DNA of 64,000 bases, taken from contig CADAZN010000003.1 of the NCBI GenBank assembly GCA_902792435.1, forward strand, positions 45,717-109,716. The letters are read 5' to 3'. The notes under the pieces were generated by a model. The model was not told the origin of the DNA. It saw only the letters and a program-made list of their open reading frames with translations, and made no database searches. Within the stretch, counting starts at the first letter, position 1. Each line of letters starts with the position of its first letter. This document shows positions 17,997 through 27,170 of this stretch, one piece after another. The position numbers and the translations under genes were made by a program. The stretch comes from an uncultured Bacteroidales bacterium. GTDB taxonomy: Bacteria; Bacteroidota; Bacteroidia; Bacteroidales; Muribaculaceae.

Positions 17997-20396
17997 ATGA
18001 TTCGCAAATATTTTATCAGTTTATTACTATCGTTAGTGACCTTAATCGCAAGCGCTCAAATTAGTGTTGGGCAATGGAAAATACATCCTTACTTTGTAGG
18101 CGACATTATCACAAACTGCGTTGACACAAAAGATAAAGTTTACTACCTGTCGGGCGGGAGCCTCTTCTGCTACGACAAGACAGCCGACACCAACACCGCA
18201 CTCAATGCCATGGGTGAGATTAACGATATAGGAGTGAATCAAATTTACTATAGTATCGAAAAAGACCAACTTTATGTCGTGTATAAAGACTGCAACCTCG
18301 ATATTATCAAATCAAACGGCGCCGTTTACAACATCAGTGCTATTAAAGATGTAGTACTTAACATGTCACAGGCAAAGGTCGTAAACGATATTACCTTCAC
18401 CGACGGCAAAGCCTATGTTGCAACGTCTTTTGGTTTTATCGTCATTGACGAAGAGTCTTTAACTGTAACCGAGGTGAGAAACTTTGGCATTAATGTCACT
18501 TCGGTTGCGATAGTAGGCAACCACCGAATTTTGTCTTCCAGCAACAAGTTCTATTATTGTAATACCAACGAGCAAGTAGAGGCGTTGTGGAGATACAAGA
18601 ATGTGAGCAACTCAAAGGGCGATGGAACAATGATTCCCATCAACGATAATAAGTTCTTCTTATTTAATTCACTCAAGCTTTATCAAGTAACCATTAACGA
18701 ATCCAGCGATGGCACTCTACAGTTCTCCCACGTGTCGACCGAAGGTGAAATCCCATCAATGGTGCAGCGCTGTGCCACTGGTTTTGTAGCTAGTCACTAT
18801 TACTATACAACCAACGACAGCTATGGAAACAAGATTAAGCACTACAGGGACTACTACTACACCTTTGACGAAAATGGCAACAACCCTACCCTTCACAATG
18901 GAGAAGGCATTTACTCCTCACAACTAGCAGGAAACTGGTGGACCATGAGCCAAAACGGACTCACAAACTTCATTAATGAAAACATAGGAAAGACGGTGAT
19001 GGTTCCTAACGGCATCTCTATTAAAGACCGTGCCTACTGGAGCACCTACGATTCCTCTTTGCAACGCGTGCTGTTGTGCCGCACCGCCGAGAACCGTGTT
19101 CTTGAAAATTGGGAATCTACCACCAACACCGAGATAAACTCCTGGGATGGGGCACAATGGCACAACATCACCCCACCTAACATTGGCGATTTTGGAGGCA
19201 ACTACTGGATTGTAGTGTCACCCAATGAACCCAACACCTATTTCTACTGCTCACGCAAAAATGGTGGCATTGCCAAAGTCCAGAACGACAGCATTGTAGC
19301 CAGATATAATCCGAGCAACAGCAACTCTCTTGTGAGTGTGAGGGCTACGTCTCTAGCATTCGACTCTAAAGGCAATTTGTGGGCGGCACAGCCTTATGCC
19401 GGATTTAAAGCTTCAACGCCCGATCCCTCACCCGATGCCGTTGTCATTACTGCCGAGAAACAAGCCCTCAATGAGGTAACCCCCAATAGTTTTATTGTTA
19501 ATGATATGGGGAAATTACTTAAGGATCCAGAAGACGGTTACAAGCGAATGGCCTTTGGCATAGGCGCAGGAGACACAAAGGTGTACTCGACTGGTAGTTA
19601 TAATGCCCCTCTCATAATTTGGAACAACAATGAGGACCTGAGCTTGAATCAATATCGAACTTTCGAGTCATTTCTCGATCAGGATAACAAGTACTATTCC
19701 ACCCACGGATGGGTTTATATCAAGGCCGACAACAATGGCATTATTTGGATTGGCACCGTGAGCGGAGTAATCTCCTTCGACCCACGTGAAGCATTTAATT
19801 CCGATTTCCGCATCAACCGCAACAAGGTAACTATCGATGAGGGTGCTCCAGTCAGCGAGATTCTACTCGAAGGCACACAAGTGAACTGCATTGACTGCGA
19901 TGCTCAAAACCGCAAGTGGATTGCTACCAACACTGCAGGCCTTTATCTCGTTAGTGCCGACGGCTCCGAAATCATCAAGCATTTCAACAAGAGCAATAGC
20001 GTCCTGCCTACCGACCAAATCTACAGCGTGTGCTGCAACCGCGCCACCAATTCGGTGCTTGTCGTAACACCAGGCGGAGTGTTAGAGTATTTCTATGACG
20101 CAACAACCTCGGCAAGCGACTACAGCAACGTGTATGCCTATCCTAATCCAGTGCAGAGCAATTTCACAGGATATGTAACCATCAACGGATTGATGGACAA
20201 CTCTAATGTTGTAATCACCGATGCTGCCGGTGCAGTAGTAGCATCCACTACATCAACTGGAGGCACTGCCCTGTGGGATGCTTGCGACAGCAATAAAGTG
20301 CCTGTAAAAACTGGCATGTACAAGGTCTATGCAGCGCAAGGCACCACACCAAGCACCAGTGGCAAGCCTGTCACTAAGATAGCGGTAATCAAGTAA
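17997..20396 (+). CDS. PorZ-like T9SS protein, copy 2 of 3
   Basis: A 799-residue exported protein (signal peptide about 1-20, ending IASAQ). It keeps the same order as copy 1: N-terminal propeller (GQWKIHPYFVGD, DKVYYLSGGSLFCYD), middle propeller (FDSKGNLWAAQP, NRKWIATNTAGLYLVSADG, DQIYSVCCNRATNSV) and a C-terminal sandwich (YAYPNPVQSNFTGYVTINGL ... GMYKVYAAQG). It is about 25 residues longer than copy 1, mainly in loops of the first propeller (around residues 255-290). It is the first gene of a two-gene unit, with copy 3 31 bp downstream. Confidence 0.78.
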   Translation: MIRKYFISLLLSLVTLIASAQISVGQWKIHPYFVGDIITNCVDTKDKVYYLSGGSLFCYDKTADTNTALNAMGEINDIGVNQIYYSIEKDQLYVVYKDCNLDIIKSNGAVYNISAIKDVVLNMSQAKVVNDITFTDGKAYVATSFGFIVIDEESLTVTEVRNFGINVTSVAIVGNHRILSSSNKFYYCNTNEQVEALWRYKNVSNSKGDGTMIPINDNKFFLFNSLKLYQVTINESSDGTLQFSHVSTEGEIPSMVQRCATGFVASHYYYTTNDSYGNKIKHYRDYYYTFDENGNNPTLHNGEGIYSSQLAGNWWTMSQNGLTNFINENIGKTVMVPNGISIKDRAYWSTYDSSLQRVLLCRTAENRVLENWESTTNTEINSWDGAQWHNITPPNIGDFGGNYWIVVSPNEPNTYFYCSRKNGGIAKVQNDSIVARYNPSNSNSLVSVRATSLAFDSKGNLWAAQPYAGFKASTPDPSPDAVVITAEKQALNEVTPNSFIVNDMGKLLKDPEDGYKRMAFGIGAGDTKVYSTGSYNAPLIIWNNNEDLSLNQYRTFESFLDQDNKYYSTHGWVYIKADNNGIIWIGTVSGVISFDPREAFNSDFRINRNKVTIDEGAPVSEILLEGTQVNCIDCDAQNRKWIATNTAGLYLVSADGSEIIKHFNKSNSVLPTDQIYSVCCNRATNSVLVVTPGGVLEYFYDATTSASDYSNVYAYPNPVQSNFTGYVTINGLMDNSNVVITDAAGAVVASTTSTGGTALWDACDSNKVPVKTGMYKVYAAQGTTPSTSGKPVTKIAVIK

Positions 20397-20427
20397 TAAG
20401 CCCTACCCTAAAACGAACAACGAACCA

Positions 20428-22782
20428 ATGAAACATATCATCACTCTTGTAATAGCAGTTGTCACTTTTTGTGCTCATGCTCAAAGCGACTATGGACAAT
20501 GGATTTTGCATCCCATGTTTGCCGGTGAGAACATCAATAACTGTATCGACACCGGCGACGATGTGTATTATCTCGCTAGCGGTAACCTGTACCGATATGA
20601 CAAAGACACTCAAGAGAATGAGCACTTGAACCGTGCCAACTATATGAGCGACTCGGGCGTGAAGAGCATATATTACAACCAAGACAAGAACTATATCCTG
20701 GTTGTGTATCAAAACTCTAACATCGACGTGATTGATGTGAGAAGTGGCGATGTGAGCAACATCAGCGACATCAAGAATGCCGAGATCACTTCATCACGTG
20801 CAATCAACGATGTGACATTTGCCACCAACAATCGAGTGATTGTTGCTACCGACTTTGGATTTGTTATTCTTAATGACAACAAACTCGAGGTGCAATCTTC
20901 ATTCATTTCCGACAAAGCTATGGCAAGTGCCATGATTTTGGGAAATAACTTAATTGTGAACCAAAACGGCACCTTCTATTATGCGCCAGCAAGCAAGCAC
21001 ATCCAGCAGATGAGCGACTTCAACATGAAGCAAGTGGGCCTTGTGGGGCCTATGCTGCCAATCTCTAGCAACCGTTTCTTTGTCCTCGACAAGCAACAGC
21101 TGTGCCTTGTGACTGCCAGCGAGAGCGATGGTAATATCACCTTCAGCAGTTCGCGTGTGGCCTCAGGTAAACCCATCGCCATTCACAAGATGCACAACGG
21201 CAACTATCTCGTTAGCTTCAAGGACACCGACTATCATTACACCACCGACCCAAATGGCGAGAATGCCGAGCGACACGAGGGTGAAGGCATTTATTCATCG
21301 CTCGAAGCCAGCAACGTGATGTGGGTTCTCGACAGCGAGGGGCTCAAGCGAATGGAAGGCACAACTGTCACCAGCAACGTGAAACCTAACGCCATCTCAA
21401 TCTCGACGATTCCATTTTGGATGACCTACGACACCCTCAACGACCGTCTCTACCTCACCAGCACTAGTGACAATGCTGTTCTCAGCGACCTGCTTGACCG
21501 TGATGTGGAATTCGTTCTCGCCAACAAGACGCAGTTCAACACCTACGACGGCAATTTCTGGGAGGATGTTACTCCTGAGAATATGCCAGAGCCCGACACC
21601 GAAGGTAGTTACTGCCCTGGATGGTTTGTTCTCTCTCCCAACGAGAGCAACACCTATTTCTTCAGCACCCGCAAGAAGGGAATCATGAAGGTCACCGATG
21701 GCAAAATCGTGGCTAACCACAACGGCGAGGCCTGTGGATTCATCGCTAAAACGCGTATGCCAGCGCTGCAATTCGACTCGCAGGGCAACCTGTGGATTGT
21801 GCAGCCGCAGGACAACGACCACCCCGTGCGCGCCCTAACTCCTGCCAAGCAAGCTAAGACACAACTCACATCGCAAGATTTCATCTACAATAACAGCCAG
21901 CACATCAGCAACCTTTGCCACAATAGCTTCAAGCGTGCACAGTTTGCCATTGGAGCAGGCGACACTAAGGTCTTTGCATGTGGACACTATCAAAAGCCTA
22001 TCGTGATTTGGAACAACAAGGGCGACCTGTCGGTCGACCATAGCATATCTTTTGCTTCAGGAACACTTCCCGACCAGGACGGCAAGAACATGGCATGGTA
22101 TGACATTCGTTGCCTCACTGCCGACAACAATGGTCTCGTGTGGATGGGAACAACAACAGGTATGATTGCTTTCGACCCTAGAAAAGCCTTTGATGCCGAC
22201 TTCTATGTCACTCACATCAAGGTGCCACGCAACGACGGCACCAACCTTGCCGACTACCTGCTCGACGGCCAGACCATCAACTGCATCGCTGTGGATGGTG
22301 CCAACCGCAAGTGGATAGGCACCAACGAGTCGGGCCTTTTCCTCGTGAGCGCCGACGGTCAACAGGTTTTGAAGAACTTCAACGCTAGCAACAGTGTGAT
22401 TGGCACCAACCAAATCTATCAAGTGTGCTGTGACCCAACGAGCAACGCTGTCTTTGTCACTACCCCACTCGGAGTAGCCGAGTACAAGAGTGACGCAACA
22501 CCAGGACAGGCCAACTACAGCAACATGTATGCTTATCCTAATCCTGTGCGCCCAGACTATGGAGGCCCCATCAACATCACCGGACTCATGGACGACTCGC
22601 TCGTGAAGATTTGTGATCCATCGGGCAACGTGGTTCGTTCGCTCAAATCAACAGGAGGAATGGTAACCTGGGACGGATACAACTACAACGGCGACCCCGT
22701 GCCAACAGGCGTTTACACAATCCTAGCATCACCCGCCAGCGGTTCAGGCGGTGGCACCACCAAAGTCCTTATCGTGAGATAA
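20428..22782 (+). CDS. porZ: PorZ-like T9SS protein, copy 3 of 3 (most diverged)
   Basis: A 784-residue exported protein (signal peptide about 1-18, ending CAHAQ). The N-terminal propeller starts SDYGQWILHPMFAG. The C-terminal sandwich YAYPNPVRPDYGGPINITGL ... GDPVPTGVYTILASP is closest to what I know of canonical Bacteroidales PorZ tails, so this copy is the best candidate for the true orthologue; that ranking is inference. Middle propeller blades read SQGNLWIVQPQ, NRKWIGTNESGLFLVSADG and TNQIYQVCCD. It is cotranscribed with copy 2. A GCACAATTCATAATGCATAAT-type repeat begins 7 bases after the stop. Confidence 0.78.
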   Translation: MKHIITLVIAVVTFCAHAQSDYGQWILHPMFAGENINNCIDTGDDVYYLASGNLYRYDKDTQENEHLNRANYMSDSGVKSIYYNQDKNYILVVYQNSNIDVIDVRSGDVSNISDIKNAEITSSRAINDVTFATNNRVIVATDFGFVILNDNKLEVQSSFISDKAMASAMILGNNLIVNQNGTFYYAPASKHIQQMSDFNMKQVGLVGPMLPISSNRFFVLDKQQLCLVTASESDGNITFSSSRVASGKPIAIHKMHNGNYLVSFKDTDYHYTTDPNGENAERHEGEGIYSSLEASNVMWVLDSEGLKRMEGTTVTSNVKPNAISISTIPFWMTYDTLNDRLYLTSTSDNAVLSDLLDRDVEFVLANKTQFNTYDGNFWEDVTPENMPEPDTEGSYCPGWFVLSPNESNTYFFSTRKKGIMKVTDGKIVANHNGEACGFIAKTRMPALQFDSQGNLWIVQPQDNDHPVRALTPAKQAKTQLTSQDFIYNNSQHISNLCHNSFKRAQFAIGAGDTKVFACGHYQKPIVIWNNKGDLSVDHSISFASGTLPDQDGKNMAWYDIRCLTADNNGLVWMGTTTGMIAFDPRKAFDADFYVTHIKVPRNDGTNLADYLLDGQTINCIAVDGANRKWIGTNESGLFLVSADGQQVLKNFNASNSVIGTNQIYQVCCDPTSNAVFVTTPLGVAEYKSDATPGQANYSNMYAYPNPVRPDYGGPINITGLMDDSLVKICDPSGNVVRSLKSTGGMVTWDGYNYNGDPVPTGVYTILASPASGSGGGTTKVLIVR

Positions 22783-22785
22783 ATT

Positions 22786-22816
22786 TTGAATGCACAATTC
22801 ATAATGCATAATGGGA
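22786..22816. repeat. TGCACAATTCATAATGCATAAT-type repeat after PorZ copy 3
   Basis: A short array of ATGCACAATTCATA / ATGCATAATG units, the same family as at 33432-33471, 36921-36956 and 53950-53984. Confidence 0.75.
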
Positions 22817-23020
22817 CTGCGCGCAGTTGGGTCACGCTGCGCGCTAAGATGTCGCTGTACATGGAATCAGTTTGCCTTGAGGCTGGATGGGCGCTGTGCT
22901 TAAAATTTATTGAAAATTTGATGAAAAATTGCATTGATGCTGGTTTTTAGACAGTTCGGAACTTAAAAACTCCTCGCTTGCGAGGCTTTGCGACACCAAT
23001 AGGTGCAACTTTGCGAGAGA

Positions 23021-23118
23021 ATATGGAATCGGTGGAATCGGTGGAATCAGTTGGTTCAGTTGGTTCAGTTGGTTCAGTTGGTTCGTTTGGGGCAGATGGG
23101 GCAAATGGGGCAAATGAG
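23021..23118 (+). repeat. Consecutive 9-bp tandem repeats of three kinds
   Basis: Three copies of GGAATCGGT-like units, then four to five of TCAGTTGGT, then three to four of GGGGCAAAT. Each block is a perfect or near-perfect 9-mer array, and neighbouring blocks share bases. Confidence 0.85.
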
Positions 23119-23344
23119 TCAACTTTTTTCAGGCAAAGATAGCCCCATTGGCTCGGTTGAATCAAACAACAAGAACAACTTGATAACAAACAAAACAACT
23201 TTCTGGTTTTCATGGTGGTGATAATTAATTATAGTACGTGTGCGCGCAAAGGTAATGGATGGTGGGGTGGCGAGACAACATTAAAAAACGGCAAATTGGA
23301 TGAATTTTACGAATTTTATTTGAATAGAAAGACAGAAGGGGGCA

Positions 23345-23390
23345 AAAAACAAAAAAGTGCCGTGATTGTATTCATTAATCACGGCACTTA
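23345..23390 (-). terminator. Terminator of the LRR/transglutaminase operon
   Basis: AAGTGCCGTGATT (23355-23367) and AATCACGGCACTT (23377-23389), 13 bp perfect, followed on the minus strand by a T run. Confidence 0.92.
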
Positions 23391-23407
23391 AAATGAGAAG
23401 TTGTTAT

Positions 23408-25054
23408 TTATTGGTTGTCTAAATCATTAGAGACCCCATTGATATTTGTTTCATCAATCGGTGTGAGAATGACGCCTATAATAGCATAAGAATTAATACT
23501 ATAAGTGACAATACCAGTTTCTAGATTCCAGCAACCATCGATCATCTCTAAAGGGTCCTCCGGATCAAAAAAGCGCCAATCACCTTCTTCGAGCATAGTA
23601 ACGCTAGTACCATCAATTTTTAATAATGCATCCACAAAGAAGTCGTAATAATCGTATTGAGGATATAATCCATAACAATAAAAACCTCCCAGCACATCGT
23701 TAATGGTGTAGAGCCCCTGACTTGCATCGTTTTCCTCAATCACAATAGGCGAATTGTAGAAATGTCTTAGTGAATTAATGTCATGCCATGACTCACCCCA
23801 GTAGATTGTGTTGAAGTGTCCAGGATTATTGACCCACACATTTCGAATCTTAGTGACTTTTAGCCCGTCTGAAGTTGTGACCGAGTAGGTCACAGTATAA
23901 TAGCCTGGCTTGCTTGTATCAACAGTATTTGTGACAACCACATTACTTGTAATATCCTCGCCATCCATTTCGGCACTATATCCTGGTTCCTCAAAAGAAT
24001 TCCCCACGCTTATCAGCATTGTCTTTTCTCCCTCAAGAGTAAGTACGGGACGACTTAACCCACTATCACCATCAAGTAGAATGTTAAAGACAATAGTGAT
24101 ATCGGCAGTTGTCACTTCTCCATCGCCATTAACGTCGCCATAAAGCAAATATGAGCTATCATCATTGAGAAGATAATCATACAATACTGTAGCGTCAGTT
24201 GATGTCACTTCACCATCTTGGTTAGTATCGCCCGTTTTGAGTTCAACAATATTCGAAAAATATTTCCAAGGACTAAATTCCTTATATTCACTTAATGTGC
24301 CTTGAGGGACATATAAAGTGCACGTCGACATATCAACTCTATTAAAAGCAGTTTTAGAACAATTTATTAATGCTGGGTACAAGACTCTTGAATAAATTGA
24401 TGTCAATCCAATACATTCTACAAATGCATCATTTAAAATATTCGTCACTAAGTTTGGAATGTCAAGTGAGGTAAGGTTTGAGCAATAAGCAAACGCCTCT
24501 TTGCCAATAGTCCTTACTGAGCTAGGGATAATCGTAGAAGAACATCCTGTGATTAAAGTATTAGTCTCTGTTTCAATGATTGCGTTGCAGTTGTTGCGAG
24601 AATCATATCTCTCATTTCCCTCATCAACAGTTATTGAGTTCAAGGCCTCGCATCCAGCAAATGCATTCCCAACAATCAAATTTACTGACGCTGGCAAGTG
24701 AATAGAAGTAATGGAACTACAAAAAGAAAAAGCATTGTCACCAATAAGCACAAGTGAGTTGGGCAGACTTACAGAAGATAGATTGATACAAGCATAAAAA
24801 GTATCAGCAGCAATTGCTGTTACTGCATAGGTTTGCCCATTATGGATTACTGATTCGGGAATTAATATGTCGCCATTATAAGTAGAGAAATTGTATTCAT
24901 TCACATTTAATGTTACGCTCACGGTAGTATCATCCTCGTTGATATTGTAGGCGATGCCATCGACCATGAAGTCGTAAGCACTGGCAGGGATGGCAGCCAG
25001 CAGCAAGGCGAGCATTAGTAGTCGCCGAGTGATTGTGTGGAGTGTAGTTTTCAT
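23408..25054 (-). CDS. BspA-type LRR protein with internal dockerin and Ig-like domain
   Basis: A 548-residue exported protein (signal peptide about 1-26, ending IPASA). Residues about 55-260 are LRR_5/BspA repeats (VTAIAADTFYACINLSSVSLP and relatives). Residues about 275-335 are a dockerin pair (DTNQDGEVTSTD, DVNGDGEVTTAD), here internal and not terminal. Residues about 340-410 look like a DUF5011 Ig-like domain (GNSFEEPGYSAEMDGEDI). A beta-rich C-terminal domain of unknown family follows. LRR_5 proteins are surface proteins that often bind host or bacterial ligands. It is last in the operon, 40 bp after its paralogue, whose signal-peptide region is almost identical at DNA level. Confidence 0.78.
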   Translation of the reverse strand: MKTTLHTITRRLLMLALLLAAIPASAYDFMVDGIAYNINEDDTTVSVTLNVNEYNFSTYNGDILIPESVIHNGQTYAVTAIAADTFYACINLSSVSLPNSLVLIGDNAFSFCSSITSIHLPASVNLIVGNAFAGCEALNSITVDEGNERYDSRNNCNAIIETETNTLITGCSSTIIPSSVRTIGKEAFAYCSNLTSLDIPNLVTNILNDAFVECIGLTSIYSRVLYPALINCSKTAFNRVDMSTCTLYVPQGTLSEYKEFSPWKYFSNIVELKTGDTNQDGEVTSTDATVLYDYLLNDDSSYLLYGDVNGDGEVTTADITIVFNILLDGDSGLSRPVLTLEGEKTMLISVGNSFEEPGYSAEMDGEDITSNVVVTNTVDTSKPGYYTVTYSVTTSDGLKVTKIRNVWVNNPGHFNTIYWGESWHDINSLRHFYNSPIVIEENDASQGLYTINDVLGGFYCYGLYPQYDYYDFFVDALLKIDGTSVTMLEEGDWRFFDPEDPLEMIDGCWNLETGIVTYSINSYAIIGVILTPIDETNINGVSNDLDNQ

Positions 25055-25094
25055 ATCATTTTATAATTAGTTATAGTTATAATTCTAATTTTAA

Positions 25095-27143
25095 TTAGAG
25101 TGCGAGTCTTAATCCAATCAACCAGCTACCAGAATTGCTTTGACTGTTGCGGATTTTAGCCCTACACTTAGTGGCTGTGCTGTCCCAACTGCCTCCACGC
25201 ATAATGAAGTTGTTACTGAATTCATCGCCTACGGGGTTGGTTTGTGGCTCTGGTTTATAATGGTTGGCAAAATCAATACACCACTCATACACATTGCCGC
25301 TCATGTCATATGCACCAAGTTCATTAGGCTCTTTTAGCCCTACAGCGTGGGTGCCAAAATCGGGATTAGTAGAATCCTGGAAGTAGCTGTTACTATAATA
25401 CCACGCCACTGCTTCCAGATTGTCACTGCCACTATATTTGAAGCCTTTGCTTTTAGAGCCGCCACATGCTGCATATTCCCATTCGGCCTCGGTGGGTAAG
25501 CGAAAGTTCAACCCTGTGAGTTGATTCAGCTTGTCAACAAACAGTTCACATTGATAACGACTTACATTTTCAACTGGATGTTTGTCACCTTGAAACATAC
25601 TCGTTGAGTTTATTCCCATCACAGCCCTCCACAATTCTTGTGTAACCTCGGTTTGCCCAATAGAATAATCATCTAATGTGACCTGATGTGCCGGTTTGTC
25701 GTAGTCGGATGCTTCATTGTCATCGTCATCACATCCCATCATGAATGTGCCGCCCTTAACTTTAATCATATTAAACGATACACCATTCACAGTATAAGTT
25801 GTAATGTCACTATCCTCTTCTCCTCCTAGCATAACTTCATAGACTGCCGTGACATCCGACGAGGTTATTGCTCCGTCGTGGTTGATATCGCAAGCGTATG
25901 TTAGCATGTTCTCATGACCTAGTAAATGGTTATAGAGTACTGTCACATCAGCACTTGTGACCGCGCCATCCATGTTAACATCGGCATTTTCAAATTCAAT
26001 TATATTCAAGAAGTCGCTCCATGGAGCTTTTGCTTTGTAGCTGGCTAAGGTCCCTTGAGGAACATAAAGAGTGCAAGCAGCCTTGTCAATCATGCTGAAT
26101 GCGCTGTCGGCACAAGTTATCGAATGTGGGTCTATAATATCACAAACAATAGAAGTTAGTGCTTCACACTGTGCAAAAGCGTAATCACCAATAGAATTTA
26201 CTGCCTTTGGAATGTGAACCGAAGTAACAGTTCCACACAACACAAATGCTTCGTCACCAATACTTTCGGCCAATTGCGGTAAGTTGATAGCCTCTAAATT
26301 AGAGAACTGGCTACAAATAAAACTTGGAATAGTCCTTACTTTATTGCCAAACTCAAATGAGGTAATATTATTTCTAAAAAAATTCAAGATATAAAAAGGG
26401 TTATCATCTCGACTTTGGAATTCGTCAAAGTCTATAACATTCCATCTTACCTTTTTCAATTTTGGGCAGTTGGTGTCGAATGCATCTTTAGATATGTACT
26501 TAAGGGATTCCCCTATTGTTATTTCTTCTAAGCTAGTGCAGTTCCTAAAAGCATAGCTGCCAATGCTTTCGACCGAGTTGGGGATCTCAATAATTTTAAT
26601 GCTTGAGCATCCATCAAAAGCACTGGAGTAGATGTGCTTCAAGGAAAGAGGTAATTGAATCGACTTCAACCCTTTGCATCCGGCGAACAGATAATTGTTC
26701 AGGTTATTCAACGATGCGGGAAGTACTATTGACTCTAATCCTGTGCAACCCTTAAATGCTCCCTGATTGATTTCTTCAACTGAATTAGGAACTACTATTG
26801 ATGCCAAGCCGCTACAATCAAAGAAGGCATTGTTGTCAATCAACTGCAGTGATTCTGGCAAAGTTATTGAAGTTAAGTTGCGGCATTGAAGAAACGCTTG
26901 TTTACCTATTGCTACTACTGTGTAATCTTTACCATCATTGTTCACTACATCGGGTAGAACAATGTCGCCACTGTAGGTGGGATGATTTTGATTATCTTGA
27001 ACCACAGTAACAGTTGTAAAGTCGCTATTCACGCTGTAGGCAATGCCGTCGACCATGAAGTCGTAAGCACTGGCAGGGATGGCAGCCAGCAGTAAGGCGA
27101 GCATTAGCAGTCGCCGAGTGATTGTGTGGAGTGTAGTTTTCAT
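25095..27143 (-). CDS. BspA-type LRR protein with internal dockerin and C-terminal FGE-type domain
   Basis: A 682-residue exported protein. The first 37 residues are nearly identical to those of the downstream paralogue. LRR_5 repeats occupy about 55-390. A dockerin pair (DVNMDGAVTSAD, DINHDGAITSSD) spans about 395-455. Residues about 465-682 form a formylglycine-generating-enzyme/SUMF1-type domain: FMMGCDDDDNEASDYDKP, HQVTLDDYSIGQTEVTQ, NFRLPTEAEWEYA, GAYDMSGNVYEWC and FIMRGGSWDS. By alignment with FGE, the first active-site cysteine is Ser and only the second remains (TKCRA). Sulfatase activation is therefore doubtful, and a binding or other role is more likely. An LRR-dockerin-FGE fusion is an unusual combination. 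Confidence 0.78.
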   Translation of the reverse strand: MKTTLHTITRRLLMLALLLAAIPASAYDFMVDGIAYSVNSDFTTVTVVQDNQNHPTYSGDIVLPDVVNNDGKDYTVVAIGKQAFLQCRNLTSITLPESLQLIDNNAFFDCSGLASIVVPNSVEEINQGAFKGCTGLESIVLPASLNNLNNYLFAGCKGLKSIQLPLSLKHIYSSAFDGCSSIKIIEIPNSVESIGSYAFRNCTSLEEITIGESLKYISKDAFDTNCPKLKKVRWNVIDFDEFQSRDDNPFYILNFFRNNITSFEFGNKVRTIPSFICSQFSNLEAINLPQLAESIGDEAFVLCGTVTSVHIPKAVNSIGDYAFAQCEALTSIVCDIIDPHSITCADSAFSMIDKAACTLYVPQGTLASYKAKAPWSDFLNIIEFENADVNMDGAVTSADVTVLYNHLLGHENMLTYACDINHDGAITSSDVTAVYEVMLGGEEDSDITTYTVNGVSFNMIKVKGGTFMMGCDDDDNEASDYDKPAHQVTLDDYSIGQTEVTQELWRAVMGINSTSMFQGDKHPVENVSRYQCELFVDKLNQLTGLNFRLPTEAEWEYAACGGSKSKGFKYSGSDNLEAVAWYYSNSYFQDSTNPDFGTHAVGLKEPNELGAYDMSGNVYEWCIDFANHYKPEPQTNPVGDEFSNNFIMRGGSWDSTATKCRAKIRNSQSNSGSWLIGLRLAL

Positions 27144-27170
27144 ATGTCTTTTTTGTTTTAGTGGTTATTC

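Larger units (their letters stand above)
22783..23340. other. Gene-poor region with two repeat blocks
   Basis: This gap of roughly 560 bp separates the PorZ cluster from the convergent LRR operon. It has no credible gene; ORFs here read through repeats and give low-complexity protein. It holds the stop-adjacent repeat at 22786-22816, a CTCGCTTGCGAGG palindrome near 22974 and 9-bp repeats at 23021-23118. Confidence 0.6.

Noticed and set aside
22907-23221. Short ORFs encoding Thr-Glu-Pro or Val-Gln-Leu repeats
   Set aside because: They arise from the 9-bp repeats, exist on both strands and have no promoter, signal or homologue that I recognise.
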